From assembly GCA_963767285.1 (NCBI GenBank), contig CAVYDJ010000004.1, forward strand, positions 248,001-312,000: DNA of 64,000 nt, in the 5' to 3' direction. This document shows positions 29,186-37,892 of the stretch, piece by piece (position 1 is the first letter of the stretch; each line of letters begins with the position of its first letter). This stretch comes from WHSW01 sp963767285 (GTDB taxonomy: Bacteria > Actinomycetota > Thermoleophilia > Solirubrobacterales > 70-9). The notes under the pieces are model-generated. The model did no database searches. It was not told where the DNA came from and saw only the letters and a program-made list of their open reading frames with translations. A program made the position numbers and the translations under genes.

Positions 29186-29643
29186 GAGTCGGGATCGGCT
29201 ACGACAGCCACCGCTTCGGCGGCGACGGGCCGCTGCTGCTCGGCGGAGTCGAGATCGACCACGACGCCGGGCTCGAGGGCCACTCCGACGCCGATGTGGT
29301 CGCGCACGCCGTGATCGACGCCCTGCTGGGCGCCGCCGGCCTGGGCGATCTCGGCACCCACTTTCCGCCCGACGACGAGATGTGGCGCGACGCCGACTCG
29401 CTCGACCTGCTCCGGACCGTTGTCGGGATGCTGGACGGCCCGGTTGCCAACGTCGATGTGACGGTCATCTGCGAGGCGCCGCGGCTCGGATCGCACCGCG
29501 GCGAGATGGAGCACAACCTGGCCGAGGCGCTCGGTGCGCCGGCCAGCGTCAAGGCGACGACGAACGAGGGAATGGGGTTCGTCGGCCGCGGCGAGGGTAT
29601 TGCCGCCATTGCAGTGGCGCTCATCCAAGCCCGCGCAGACTAG
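29182..29643 (+). CDS. ispF: 2-C-methyl-D-erythritol 2,4-cyclodiphosphate synthase
   Basis: Fifth step of the MEP pathway, cyclising CDP-ME-2-phosphate with release of CMP. Zinc ligands Asp8 and His10 in GYDSHRF, and GHSDADVV near residues 34-41, are in place. The CMP-contact motif KATTNEGMGFVGRGEGIAA is near the C-terminus. 153 aa, normal length. The ATG overlaps the upstream stop (ATGA), so it depends on the PHP gene's promoter. The frequent ispD-ispF neighbour pair is here separated by a DUF389 operon and the phosphatase. Confidence 0.96.
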   Translation: MRVGIGYDSHRFGGDGPLLLGGVEIDHDAGLEGHSDADVVAHAVIDALLGAAGLGDLGTHFPPDDEMWRDADSLDLLRTVVGMLDGPVANVDVTVICEAPRLGSHRGEMEHNLAEALGAPASVKATTNEGMGFVGRGEGIAAIAVALIQARAD

Positions 29644-29653
29644 ATTTCCGCCG

Positions 29654-31303
29654 ATGGAGTTCCGCGACCCCCTCTCGCTCGCCCGCAAGGTCAAGCTCGG
29701 CTCGCTCGGGCCGCTGCCCGACGTCCCCTTCAACCTGAGGACACTGGCCGAGGCGGGAATCATCCGCCCGATGCGCCCCGACAAGCTGGCGCGCGTCGCG
29801 CGCGAGCTTGCGCGCTGGGGCGCCTCACCCGCTGCCGGGATCGCCGGTTCCGCGATCGCCCATCCCGACGAGCTGATGGTGATCGACGAGGCGGGCGAGG
29901 TTACCTTCAGCGAGATGCACCGGCGCTCGAACGCGCTCGCCCGGGCGCTCGCCGACGAGGGCGTGGGCGAGGGCGACGGGATCGCGATCATGGCTCGCAA
30001 CCATCGCGGCTTTATCGAGGCCACCATCGCGGCGTCGAAGCTCGGCGCCAACGGCCTCTACATGAACACCGCCTTCTCCGGGCCGCAGCTGATCGACGTG
30101 ATTGAGCGCGAGGAGCCGGCGGTCCTGATCTACGACGAGGAGTTCTCCGACCTGCTCGGCGAAGCGAAGGAGGGGGTGAAGCGGTTCGTCGCCTGGAGCA
30201 CCGAGGGCGAGACAGCCGACCGCACGACCGAGGAGCTGATCGAGTCGGCCTCCGACGCCGACCTCACCCCGCCTGAGGAGCCGAGCCGGTTCATCATCCT
30301 CACCTCCGGCACGACCGGCACGCCGAAGGGTGCCCAGCGTGCCCAGCCGGACACGCTCAGCCCGCTGGCGGCGATGTTCTCGCGCATCCCGCTGCGCGCC
30401 GGCGAGCGGACGGTGATCGCCGCGCCGCTCTTCCACTCCTGGGGTTTTGCCCACTTCATGCTCGGTCTGTCGCTGAACTCGACCTACATCCTGCGGCGCA
30501 AGTTCGATCCCGAGGAGACGCTGAAGGCGGTCACCGAGAACGAGGCGACGGCGCTGGCCGTCGTCCCGGTCATGCTGCAGCGGATCCTCCAGCTCGACGA
30601 GGAGACCCTCGCCGAGTACGAGCTGCCGACCCTGCGGGTGACGGCCGCGAGCGGCTCGGCGCTTCCGGGCCCGCTGGCCGAGAAATGGATGGATCAGTTC
30701 GGCGACAACCTCTACAACCTCTACGGCTCCACGGAGGTCGCATGGGCGACGATCGCCACCCCGGAGGACCTGCGCGCCGCGCCCGGGACCGCCGGTCTCC
30801 CGCCGCGCGGCACCGTGGTCAAGATCGTCGACCAGGAGGGCAAGGGCGAGGTTCCGGAGGGCGAGACGGGGCGTGTCTTCGTCGGCAACGAGATGGCCTT
30901 CGAGGGCTACACGGGCGGCGGCGGCAAGGACGCCTACGAGGGTCTGCTCTCGTCCGGCGACGTCGGCCACTTCGACGAGGACGGCCGCCTGTTCATCGAC
31001 GGCCGCGACGACGAGATGATCGTCTCCGGGGGCGAGAACGTCTTCCCCCGCGAGGTCGAGGACCTGCTCTCCCACCACGACAAGGTCAAGGAGGCCGCGG
31101 TGATCGGCGTCGACGACGAGGAGTTCGGCCAGCGGCTGAAGGCCTTCGTCGTCCTGCGCGACCACGACTCGGTCGACGAGGACGAGATCAAGGGCTACGT
31201 GAAGGAGAACCTCGCCCGCTACAAGGTCCCGCGCGAGGTCGAGTTCCTCGACTCGCTACCGCGCAACGCCACCGGCAAGGTCCTGAAGCGCGAGCTCGCC
31301 TGA
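29654..31303 (+). CDS. Acyl-CoA synthetase / AMP-dependent ligase
   Basis: ANL-superfamily enzyme activating a carboxylate (probably a fatty acid) as acyl-AMP and then acyl-CoA. P-loop ILTSGTTGTPKGAQ near residues 215-228, the NLYGSTEVAWA adenine motif near 354-364, GDVGHFDEDGRLFIDGRDDE near 435-454, and the C-terminal catalytic Lys in PRNATGKVLKREL. 549 aa. The N-terminal 60 residues (SLARKVKLGSLGPL) form an extra helical region. The ATG has TAGATT (29641-29646), which includes the ispF stop, seven bases upstream. Chain length cannot be deduced. Confidence 0.9.
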   Translation: MEFRDPLSLARKVKLGSLGPLPDVPFNLRTLAEAGIIRPMRPDKLARVARELARWGASPAAGIAGSAIAHPDELMVIDEAGEVTFSEMHRRSNALARALADEGVGEGDGIAIMARNHRGFIEATIAASKLGANGLYMNTAFSGPQLIDVIEREEPAVLIYDEEFSDLLGEAKEGVKRFVAWSTEGETADRTTEELIESASDADLTPPEEPSRFIILTSGTTGTPKGAQRAQPDTLSPLAAMFSRIPLRAGERTVIAAPLFHSWGFAHFMLGLSLNSTYILRRKFDPEETLKAVTENEATALAVVPVMLQRILQLDEETLAEYELPTLRVTAASGSALPGPLAEKWMDQFGDNLYNLYGSTEVAWATIATPEDLRAAPGTAGLPPRGTVVKIVDQEGKGEVPEGETGRVFVGNEMAFEGYTGGGGKDAYEGLLSSGDVGHFDEDGRLFIDGRDDEMIVSGGENVFPREVEDLLSHHDKVKEAAVIGVDDEEFGQRLKAFVVLRDHDSVDEDEIKGYVKENLARYKVPREVEFLDSLPRNATGKVLKRELA

Positions 31304-31320
31304 CGGTTCGCCCTCGCGTG

Positions 31321-31335
31321 GCCGGGTAACCCGGC
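31321..31335. promoter_or_regulatory. 15-bp dyad just before the FAD/Rieske gene
   Basis: GCCGGGT-A-ACCCGGC is perfectly symmetrical, lies between the ligase stop and the GTG at 31340, and covers TAACCC (31327-31332), the only -10-like hexamer at leaderless distance. A repressor site is possible. Confidence 0.4.
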
Positions 31336-31339
31336 TTAG

Positions 31340-32857
31340 GTGAGAGCGGCAACCGCCATCGACGCACTGCCGGGACGGTCGGTCTCGCCATGGCTCGACG
31401 GCCGGCGCGTGCCCGAGCGCGAGGCGCTCGAGCGCGGCCGCACCGCGGATGTGGTCGTGATCGGCGCCGGAATCGTCGGGGCCAGCGCCGCGTTCGAGCT
31501 CAGCCGCGAAGGCGCTGACGTGGTCCTGCTGGAAGGCCGGTGGATCGGCGCCGGCGTCACCGGCAATTCGACCGCCAAGCTCAGCTCCCTGCACGGCGTC
31601 CACTACGAGTCGCTCGTGTCCACCCACGGCCGCGACGTCGCCCGCGTTTACGCGGAGGCCAACGAGCGCGGGCTGGCGCGGGTGCGCGAGCTGACCGACG
31701 AGCTCGGCATCGACTGCGACCTGCGGACCAAGCCGAACTTCACGTACACCGAGGAGCCGGGCCGCGTCTCCGAGCTCGAGGCCGAGGCCGAGGCCTGCCG
31801 CGCGGCCGGCCTGGCCGCCGAGGTGACGACAGACACCGATCTGCCGTTCCCCGTCGAGGCCGCGATCCGCGTCGACGACCAGGCGGAGTTCGACCCCGTT
31901 CCGTACCTGCGCGGCCTCGCCGAGGCGGTGGAGCAGACGGGCGGTGCCGTCCACGAGCGGACCCGCGCGACGCGGGTCGCCGGCCGGGGCGTGATCACCG
32001 AGGCCGGGCCCGTGATCAGGGCCGAACGCGTGATCGTCGCGACGCAGATCCCGTTCCTGGACCGCGGCCTGTTCTTCGCCCGGGAGCACGTGCAGCGTTC
32101 GTATGCGATCACGGCCCGGTTGGAGGGGCCGGTCCCACAGGGCATGTACCTGCAGGCGGAGAGCCCGAAGACCTCGTTGCGGGCCCTGCCATGGAACGGC
32201 GAGGAGCTGCTGCTGGTCGGCGGGCAGTCGCACGAGCTCGGCCGCGGTGACGCGCTCGAGAAGTTCCAGGCGCTGGAGGCGCTCGCCCGCGAGCGGTTCG
32301 AGGTGGCCGGCTTCGAGCACCGCTGGTCCGCGCACGACTTCATGCCCGACGACGGGCTGCCCTACGTCGGGCGGTTGCAGCCCCTCTCCGACAGCGTCCT
32401 GACCGTCACCGGCCTGCACAAGTGGGGGTTGGCGTTCGGCGCCGAAGCCGGGCGAATCCTCGCCGACATCGTCGCCGGGCGGCCGAACGAGGGGGCCGAG
32501 ACCTTCGACCCCAGGCGACTGCCACCGATCTCCGGCGCGGCGCAATTGCTGAAGCACAACGCCGAGAGCGGGGTTCACTTCTTCGCTGACCGTGCGCGCC
32601 GTGGAGCGTCGGTCGACGACCTGGCGCCGGGCGAGGGCGCGATCGTCGGCGACGGTATCGGCCAGAAGGCCGTCCATCGCGACGATGAGGGCGTCCTGCA
32701 CGCCGTCTCGGCGCGCTGCACGCACCTCGGTTGCATCGTGCGCTGGAACGGCGCCGAGCGCACGTGGGACTGTCCCTGCCACGGTTCGCGCTTCGAGGCG
32801 TCCGGCGAGGTCGCCAACGGACCGGCGACGAAGCCGCTCGAGTCGCGCGACGTCTAG
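31340..32857 (+). CDS. FAD-dependent oxidoreductase fused to a Rieske domain
   Basis: A 505-aa fusion. Residues 30-400 form a DadA/glycine-oxidase-like flavoprotein with the dinucleotide fingerprint VVVIGAGIVGASAAFELSREG near 37-57 and a C-terminal FAD-binding HKWGLAFGAEAGR near 358. Residues 400-505 form a Rieske domain with CTHLGC near 463-468 and CPCHGSRF near 481-488, supplying the 2Cys-2His ligands of a [2Fe-2S] cluster. This architecture is known in bacteria but the substrate is not. Its stop shares CTAG with the convergent hydrolase gene. Confidence 0.88.
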   Translation: MRAATAIDALPGRSVSPWLDGRRVPEREALERGRTADVVVIGAGIVGASAAFELSREGADVVLLEGRWIGAGVTGNSTAKLSSLHGVHYESLVSTHGRDVARVYAEANERGLARVRELTDELGIDCDLRTKPNFTYTEEPGRVSELEAEAEACRAAGLAAEVTTDTDLPFPVEAAIRVDDQAEFDPVPYLRGLAEAVEQTGGAVHERTRATRVAGRGVITEAGPVIRAERVIVATQIPFLDRGLFFAREHVQRSYAITARLEGPVPQGMYLQAESPKTSLRALPWNGEELLLVGGQSHELGRGDALEKFQALEALARERFEVAGFEHRWSAHDFMPDDGLPYVGRLQPLSDSVLTVTGLHKWGLAFGAEAGRILADIVAGRPNEGAETFDPRRLPPISGAAQLLKHNAESGVHFFADRARRGASVDDLAPGEGAIVGDGIGQKAVHRDDEGVLHAVSARCTHLGCIVRWNGAERTWDCPCHGSRFEASGEVANGPATKPLESRDV

Positions 32858-34137
32858 ACGGCGCGGCGCGAGAGCGGCCGGCGCAGGCGCTGGCGTCGAC
32901 CGTGGGCGCGGGCCGCGACGGGCGCGATCTGCTCGCGGATCAGGCGGTGCGTCTGCTCGGCGAGCTCGACCTGGGGGACGTGGCCGCAGTCCTCCAGGAT
33001 CACCTGCCGGGCGCTCGGCAGGGCGGCCTCGACGTGGTGGGAGAAGCGTGCGGGGATGATCCGGTCCGAGTCGCCCCAGATGAACAGGGCCGGCGCTTGA
33101 AGGCGGGAGAGGCGCGCGTAGAACCCGTCCTCGCCGTGCGGCTCGTCGAGGTAGATGTTACGCGCGGCGGCAAAGAAGGCGACCCGGGCGGATCGCGAGC
33201 GGTAGAGGTTGCAGAACTCGTCGACGGCGACGTCGGCGGCTTCCGGGTCGAGGCGATCCGGCTGTGCGAACAGGGCCTCGAACTGGTCGCGGACAACCCG
33301 CTTGCGCAGCGAGTGCGGGATCACGGCCAGCTCGGGGCGCAGGAGCTTGATCAGCGGGGCGAGCTGTCGCCGGCGGAAGGCGAGCGCCGGCGCGAGCAGG
33401 CTCAGCGAGGCGACCCGCTCCGGGGCGTCGAACCCGACCTCGATCGCCACCCGGCCGCCCATCGAGTTGCCGATCAGGTGGGCGCGGTCGATCTCCATTG
33501 CGTCCATGTAGCTCTCGACCGCGGCCGCGAACCACGGTGCGTTGTAGGCGCCTCGGGCCGGCTTCGCCGAGCGCCCGAACCCGGGCAGGTCGAGCGCGTG
33601 GACCGTGTATTCGGGCGAGAGGGCCGCCACGGTCTCGAAGAACGAGGCCTTGTTCGAGCCGAGTCCGTGCAGGCAGAGCACGTGCTCGTCCCCCGACCCC
33701 GAGATCAGGGTAGTGATCCGCCCGTGGGAGGTCTCGACATCGTCGATGCGAAGCAGCGGCGCACGGCCGCCCGGCAGGTGGAACATGCCCTCGAAGCCGA
33801 GCGCCAGGTCGAGGTCGCCACGGGCGTACAGGCGCCGTCGCGAGAAGGCGTCGAGGCCGGAGGCGCGTCCCTCGCGCAGGGCGAGCCAGGTCGAGGCATC
33901 GGTGCCGATCACGACGTCGGGCTTGCGGGTCGGGGAGGGCCGGACCTCGCAGCGATCGCCGCAGGTGCGGACCTCCCAGGTCCGGCCAACGTCGCCGAGG
34001 CGGATTTGGAAGGTGGCGTCGAAGCCCTCGGGGGCGCCGAGGTAGCGGGTGGGGAGCTCCGTGAAGGCCTCCTTGACCCGCCGCGAACGAAGTTCGTTGA
34101 GAGATGCGGCTTCATGCCGCGACTCTGACCTGCCCAT
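32854..34137 (-). CDS. SCP2 sterol-carrier-like domain fused to alpha/beta hydrolase
   Basis: 427 aa. The first 125 residues look like an SCP2/sterol-carrier lipid-binding domain (FQIRLGDVGRTWEVR, then PDVVIGTDASTWLALREGRAS). The rest is a classic alpha/beta hydrolase: oxyanion region CLHGLGSNKASF, nucleophile elbow LIGNSMGGRVA, Asp in FIWGDSDRIIP, and the final His in LEDCGHVPQVE. All triad positions are intact, so it is probably an esterase or lipase that receives a hydrophobic substrate from its own carrier domain (inference). Downstream of an SRPBCC protein and acyltransferase on the same strand. Confidence 0.82.
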   Translation of the reverse strand: MGRSESRHEAASLNELRSRRVKEAFTELPTRYLGAPEGFDATFQIRLGDVGRTWEVRTCGDRCEVRPSPTRKPDVVIGTDASTWLALREGRASGLDAFSRRRLYARGDLDLALGFEGMFHLPGGRAPLLRIDDVETSHGRITTLISGSGDEHVLCLHGLGSNKASFFETVAALSPEYTVHALDLPGFGRSAKPARGAYNAPWFAAAVESYMDAMEIDRAHLIGNSMGGRVAIEVGFDAPERVASLSLLAPALAFRRRQLAPLIKLLRPELAVIPHSLRKRVVRDQFEALFAQPDRLDPEAADVAVDEFCNLYRSRSARVAFFAAARNIYLDEPHGEDGFYARLSRLQAPALFIWGDSDRIIPARFSHHVEAALPSARQVILEDCGHVPQVELAEQTHRLIREQIAPVAARAHGRRQRLRRPLSRRAV

Positions 34138-34215
34138 CTGCGCGCCGAGACTAGCGATCGGACCGGCCGGCGCCGCCGCCCGGCGCCAAACGCCCCCGCA
34201 AATACCGTGTTTTTC

Positions 34216-34710
34216 CTACGCCGTGGCCGCTTCGCGTTCCGCCCTGCGACGGGCGGCGTCCTCGCGCAGTTGCTCGCGCTCGACCTCGCGCTTGAGCTGC
34301 TGGAGCGTGCGGCGCAGGTGGCGGCGGACCGTCGGGGCCGAGACGCGCTCCGAGATGTAGCCCATGATCCCGGCTCCGGCGACGCCGTAGGCGAACCGGA
34401 ACTCGACCCGCGTGCCCCGCCCGCCCGCCTTCCGTAGCCGCCAGCGGCCACGCTGATCGACGCCGGTCACCGACGACCAGGCCATGTCCAGCGGCTCGGA
34501 GAACTCGACGATCTCGACCAGACCTCCCATCTCCGCGGCGCCGACCCGCATCAGCATCCGATAGCGCGCGCCGAGGCCGGTCCGCTGGTCGCCGTCCACC
34601 TCCCAGCGGGTGATCCCGGAGAAGTAGTTGAGCGCGTTCGAGGGCTCGGTGATGAAGTCCCAGACCAGCTGCGGGCGCGCGGACACCACGATTGACTCGT
34701 TCAGCCTCAT
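34216..34710 (-). CDS. SRPBCC-family lipid-binding-like protein
   Basis: A 164-aa START-like fold protein. The N-terminus SIVVSARPQLVWDFITEPSN is the usual first strand and helix. GARYRMLMRVG, EIVEFSEPLDMAWSS and RGTRVEFRFAYGV follow as antiparallel strands. The C-terminus is a long basic helix (LRRTLQQLKREVEREQLRED). These proteins bind hydrophobic ligands. It starts five bases after the acyltransferase stop, so the two are one operon, consistent with lipid handling. Confidence 0.8.
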   Translation of the reverse strand: MRLNESIVVSARPQLVWDFITEPSNALNYFSGITRWEVDGDQRTGLGARYRMLMRVGAAEMGGLVEIVEFSEPLDMAWSSVTGVDQRGRWRLRKAGGRGTRVEFRFAYGVAGAGIMGYISERVSAPTVRRHLRRTLQQLKREVEREQLREDAARRRAEREAATA

Positions 34711-34714
34711 CGGG

Positions 34715-35731
34715 TCAGCCGATCACCGGGAAGCGGCGTTCCGCGGCGAGCCCGTCGAGACTCTCCTGCATCAGCCGGGTGACGTGCTCGTAGACCTCGT
34801 CGATGTCGGGCTCGGGCCCGAACTCCTCGATCAGGTCGATCGGCTGGCCGACCTCGATCGTGATCTTCGCCGGCAGAGGGATGTGGCCCATCAGGTCGCC
34901 GACGTTGAGGATCCAGGGGAGCGAGAGCGAGATCGGCAGCACCTTCAGGCGCAGCAGGCGGTCGGCGCCCGTCAGCTTCGCCAGCCAGGCTCCTCGGCTG
35001 AGGAACAGCGCCGTCTCCTGGCCGCCGATCGTGACCACGGGGACGATCGGGACCCCGGCGTTCAGCGCGAGCTTGACGAAGCCCTTGCGCCCCGCCAGGT
35101 CGATCTTGTTCCCCTCCCAGCTCGGGCGGTGGACCTCCCAGTCGCCGCCGGGGAAGACGAGCACCGCGGCGCCCGCCTCGAGCGCCGCTTCCGCGTGCTT
35201 GTGCGACGCGGCCATCGCCCCGTACCTGCGCAGCATCGGCCCGAACGGGGAGGCGAGCACGAGGTTGTGAGCGAGCTGGTAGAACGGCCGCTCGACCCCG
35301 AAGTACGTCGTGAAGGCGAGCGGCAGCACCACCACCTCCGGCGACATGTTGCCGCCGGTGTGGTTGCCGACCAGCAGCACGGGGCCGTTCTCCGGGACGT
35401 TGCCCATGTTGCGGACCTCGGCCCGGTACCAGAGCGTCGCCCACAGCCACGAGAACGGCAGGTTCTCGCGGATGTAGTCGGGATCGCGGTCGTCGAGATC
35501 GGCGGTCAGCGCCGCCTGCGCGCGCTTCGCGGCCGCGCCGACGACCTCGCCGGCGAACCGCTGGCCGGCGCCGAAAAACCCGGCGGCGGCACGGGCCAGG
35601 CCCTCGCCTCCCGCCTGCGCAGCCCCACCGAGCGGGCCCAGGCGGCCGCCGAGGCCCGCGCCGTTGCGGCCCCCGCCGTGCGAGCCGCCGTTCTGCTTCG
35701 CCTGCTCACCAAGCGTGCCCGGATCAGCCAT
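34715..35731 (-). CDS. Lysophospholipid/diacylglycerol acyltransferase-like protein
   Basis: 338 aa, with a Gly/Ala-rich N-terminal 60 residues and an acyltransferase fold of the PlsC/DGAT2 type. The block VLLVGNHTGGNMSPEVV matches the active-site region, but the usual H-x4-D Asp is replaced by Met. FPGGDWEVHRPSWEGN and RKGFVKLALNAGVPIVPVV match later family blocks, closer to DGAT2/MGAT-like proteins. Function is probably acyl transfer to a lipid acceptor, but the altered motif calls for caution. ATG 35731 is used; GTG 35734 lies five bases past TATGAT and may be the leaderless start. Confidence 0.78.
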   Translation of the reverse strand: MADPGTLGEQAKQNGGSHGGGRNGAGLGGRLGPLGGAAQAGGEGLARAAAGFFGAGQRFAGEVVGAAAKRAQAALTADLDDRDPDYIRENLPFSWLWATLWYRAEVRNMGNVPENGPVLLVGNHTGGNMSPEVVVLPLAFTTYFGVERPFYQLAHNLVLASPFGPMLRRYGAMAASHKHAEAALEAGAAVLVFPGGDWEVHRPSWEGNKIDLAGRKGFVKLALNAGVPIVPVVTIGGQETALFLSRGAWLAKLTGADRLLRLKVLPISLSLPWILNVGDLMGHIPLPAKITIEVGQPIDLIEEFGPEPDIDEVYEHVTRLMQESLDGLAAERRFPVIG

Positions 35732-35739
35732 CACCGTCG

Positions 35740-35753
35740 ATCATAAATAGGTT
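35740..35753. promoter_or_regulatory. Back-to-back -10 elements between acyltransferase and cysS
   Basis: Bottom-strand TATGAT (35740-35745) serves the acyltransferase, and top-strand TAGGTT (35748-35753) sits six bases before the cysS GTG. Only about 25 bases separate the two start codons, and this is an AT-rich island in GC-rich DNA. Confidence 0.5.
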
Positions 35754-35759
35754 TTCCCG

Positions 35760-37118
35760 GTGCGAGACATTCAAATCAGGGACACCCTGACCGGCGAGCC
35801 GGCCACGTTGGAGCCGCGCGAGCCGCCAAAGGTGGGCATTTACGCCTGCGGGCCGACGGTCTATTCGCGGATCCACGTCGGGAACGCGCGCCCGTACGTG
35901 ATCCCGATGCTGATGGCGCGCTTCCTGGCGCACGAGGGTTACGAGCCGACCGTGGTGATCAACCTCACCGACGTCAACGACAAGATCTACGACGCCGCGC
36001 GCGAGGCCGGGGTGGCGTCCGCCGAGCACGCGGAGGCGATGATCGCCGCCTACCGCGAGGACACGGACCGGCTCGGGATCGGCCGGCCGGACGCCGAGCC
36101 GCTGGCGACCGAGACGATCCCCGAGATCGTCGAGCTGATCGAGACGTTGATCGAAGGCGGAAACGCGTATCAGTCCAACGGTGACGTCTACTTCCGGGTC
36201 CGCAGCTTCGAGCGGTACGGCAAGCTCTCCAACCGCGACCCCGACGAAATGGACCAGGGCGAGGAGGCGGGGGCCGCGGAGCTGAAGGAGAGCCCGCTCG
36301 ACTTCGCCCTCTGGAAGGCGCGCAAGGAGGATGAGGACACCTTCTGGCCGTCGCCGTGGGGAGAGGGGCGGCCGGGCTGGCACATCGAGTGCTCGGCGAT
36401 GGCGGAAAAGGTCCTCGGCACCCCGTTCGAGATCCACAGCGGCGGCTCGGACCTCGTCTTCCCCCACCACGAGAACGAGATCGCACAGACCGAGGCCGCC
36501 CGCGGGGTTCCGCTGGCGCGGCTCTGGATGCACAACGGAATGGTCCGCACCGACGCCGAGAAGATGTCGAAGTCGCTCGGCAACATCTTCCAGCTCTCCG
36601 AGGCGCTCGACCGGTTCAGCGGCGAGGCGGTCGTCGCCTTCCTCACCTCCGGCCACTACCGCCAGCCGCTCGAGTTCTCCGAGGGGGCCCTCGAGGAGGC
36701 CCGCGCCCGCGTGGGGCGGATCCGCAACTTCCTCGTCGAGGCTCCCGAGGGCGGCGGGGAGGAGGACCCGTTCGTGGCCGAGCGGCGCGAGGCCTTCCTG
36801 GCCGCGCTCGCCGACGACTTCAACACCCCACGGGCGTGGGCTGCGCTGTTCGAGCTGATCGCCGAGGGCAACCGCCGCCCGCTGCCCGGCGCCCGCGAGG
36901 CGCTCGCCGAGCTGCTGCCCCTGCTCGGGCTCGAGTCGGTGCTCTCCGGTGGGGAGGGGGACGGGCCGGACGCCGAGGCCGAAGAACTCCTTGCCGACCG
37001 CGAGCGGGCGCGGGCAGACCGCGACTTCGCCCGTGCCGACGAGATCCGCGACCGGCTGGCGGCGCTCGGCTGGGAAGTGCGCGACACGCCCGATGGCGCG
37101 CGGCTGCGGAGGGTTTGA
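35760..37118 (+). CDS. cysS: Cysteinyl-tRNA synthetase
   Basis: Class I enzyme charging tRNA-Cys. HIGH-type motif HVGNARPY near residues 40-47, KMSKS in EKMSKSLGN near 267-275, and zinc ligands in IYACGP, HIECSAMAEK and HHENE. At 452 aa it is normal. It is not the mycothiol ligase MshC, because the C-terminal anticodon region, including the late DRLAALGWEVRDTPDG segment, is present. GTG start with TAGGTT six bases upstream. Stop overlaps the rlmB start. Confidence 0.96.
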   Translation: MRDIQIRDTLTGEPATLEPREPPKVGIYACGPTVYSRIHVGNARPYVIPMLMARFLAHEGYEPTVVINLTDVNDKIYDAAREAGVASAEHAEAMIAAYREDTDRLGIGRPDAEPLATETIPEIVELIETLIEGGNAYQSNGDVYFRVRSFERYGKLSNRDPDEMDQGEEAGAAELKESPLDFALWKARKEDEDTFWPSPWGEGRPGWHIECSAMAEKVLGTPFEIHSGGSDLVFPHHENEIAQTEAARGVPLARLWMHNGMVRTDAEKMSKSLGNIFQLSEALDRFSGEAVVAFLTSGHYRQPLEFSEGALEEARARVGRIRNFLVEAPEGGGEEDPFVAERREAFLAALADDFNTPRAWAALFELIAEGNRRPLPGAREALAELLPLLGLESVLSGGEGDGPDAEAEELLADRERARADRDFARADEIRDRLAALGWEVRDTPDGARLRRV

Positions 37119-37783
37119 TCGCCGGCGACGCCGAGATCGTCTACGGGCGCCGGCCGGTGGCCGAGGCCAAGCGGGGCCGCCGCCGGGTGCGGCGGATCTG
37201 GACGTCGGACGACACCGACGCCCAGGAGCTCACCAGGCTCGCCGGGTCGCCCGACCATCAGGGCTTCGTCGCCGAGGTCGATCCGTATCCGTACGCCGAC
37301 GCGAATCGCCTGCTCGAGACGCCCGACGCCCTGGTCATCGCGCTCGATCAGGTCCAGGACCCCCACAACCTCGGCGCCGTCGCCCGGTCCGCCGAGGCCG
37401 CCGGCGTCTCGGGCCTGGTGATCTGCGGGCGGCGCGCGGCATCGGTGACGCCCGCCGCGGCAAAGGCCTCGGCCGGCGCGGTCGAGCATCTGCCGATCGC
37501 CCGGGTGACGAACCTCGCGCAGTGGCTGACGAGCGCCAAGGACGCCGGAGCCTGGATCTACGGCGCCGAGGCCAACGCCGAGGGCCCGTACACGCAGACG
37601 GACCTGACCGGCAAGCTTGTCCTCGTGTTCGGGAGCGAGGGGAAGGGGCTGCGGCGGCTGGTCGCCGAGCGCTGCGACGCGCTGATCTCGATCCCGGTCC
37701 GGGGGAGCGTGGCGTCGCTCAACGTGTCCGCCGCGGCGGCCACCGTGGTCTTCGAGGCGATCCGCCAGCGGGGCCGGATCTAG
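37115..37783 (+). CDS. rlmB: 23S rRNA/tRNA 2'-O-ribose methyltransferase, TrmH/RlmB family
   Basis: SPOUT methyltransferase, 222 aa. The TTG start overlaps the cysS stop (TTGA). N-terminal substrate-binding domain with YGRRPVAEA. SPOUT motif 1 is LDQVQDPHNLGAVARSAEAAG (about 74-94), motif 2 LVFGSEGKGLRRLV and motif 3 IPVRGSVASLNVSAAAA, which form the trefoil-knot SAM site. The cysS-rlmB-sigH order matches Bacillus, supporting RlmB (Gm2251-type) function, although TrmH paralogues are hard to tell apart. Confidence 0.92.
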   Translation: MIAGDAEIVYGRRPVAEAKRGRRRVRRIWTSDDTDAQELTRLAGSPDHQGFVAEVDPYPYADANRLLETPDALVIALDQVQDPHNLGAVARSAEAAGVSGLVICGRRAASVTPAAAKASAGAVEHLPIARVTNLAQWLTSAKDAGAWIYGAEANAEGPYTQTDLTGKLVLVFGSEGKGLRRLVAERCDALISIPVRGSVASLNVSAAAATVVFEAIRQRGRI

Positions 37784-37841
37784 CAACCCGCCAGGACGGA
37801 GCGCGCAAACTGCAAGCGTTCTTGCGAAAACCTCGGCGAGG

Positions 37842-37892
37842 TTGACAGAACTATGTCCGACGACATACATTACGGTTCACATAAGGGTGAAC
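37842..37892 (+). promoter_or_regulatory. sigH promoter with two perfect dyads
   Basis: Consensus -35 TTGACA (37842-37847) and TACATT (37866-37871; spacer 18) or ATACAT one base earlier. The dyad TATGTC-CGAC-GACATA (37852-37867) fills the spacer and touches the -10. A second dyad, GTTCAC-N6-GTGAAC (37875-37892), covers the expected start site. This is the best sigma-70-type promoter in the window and looks tightly repressed. Confidence 0.65.
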
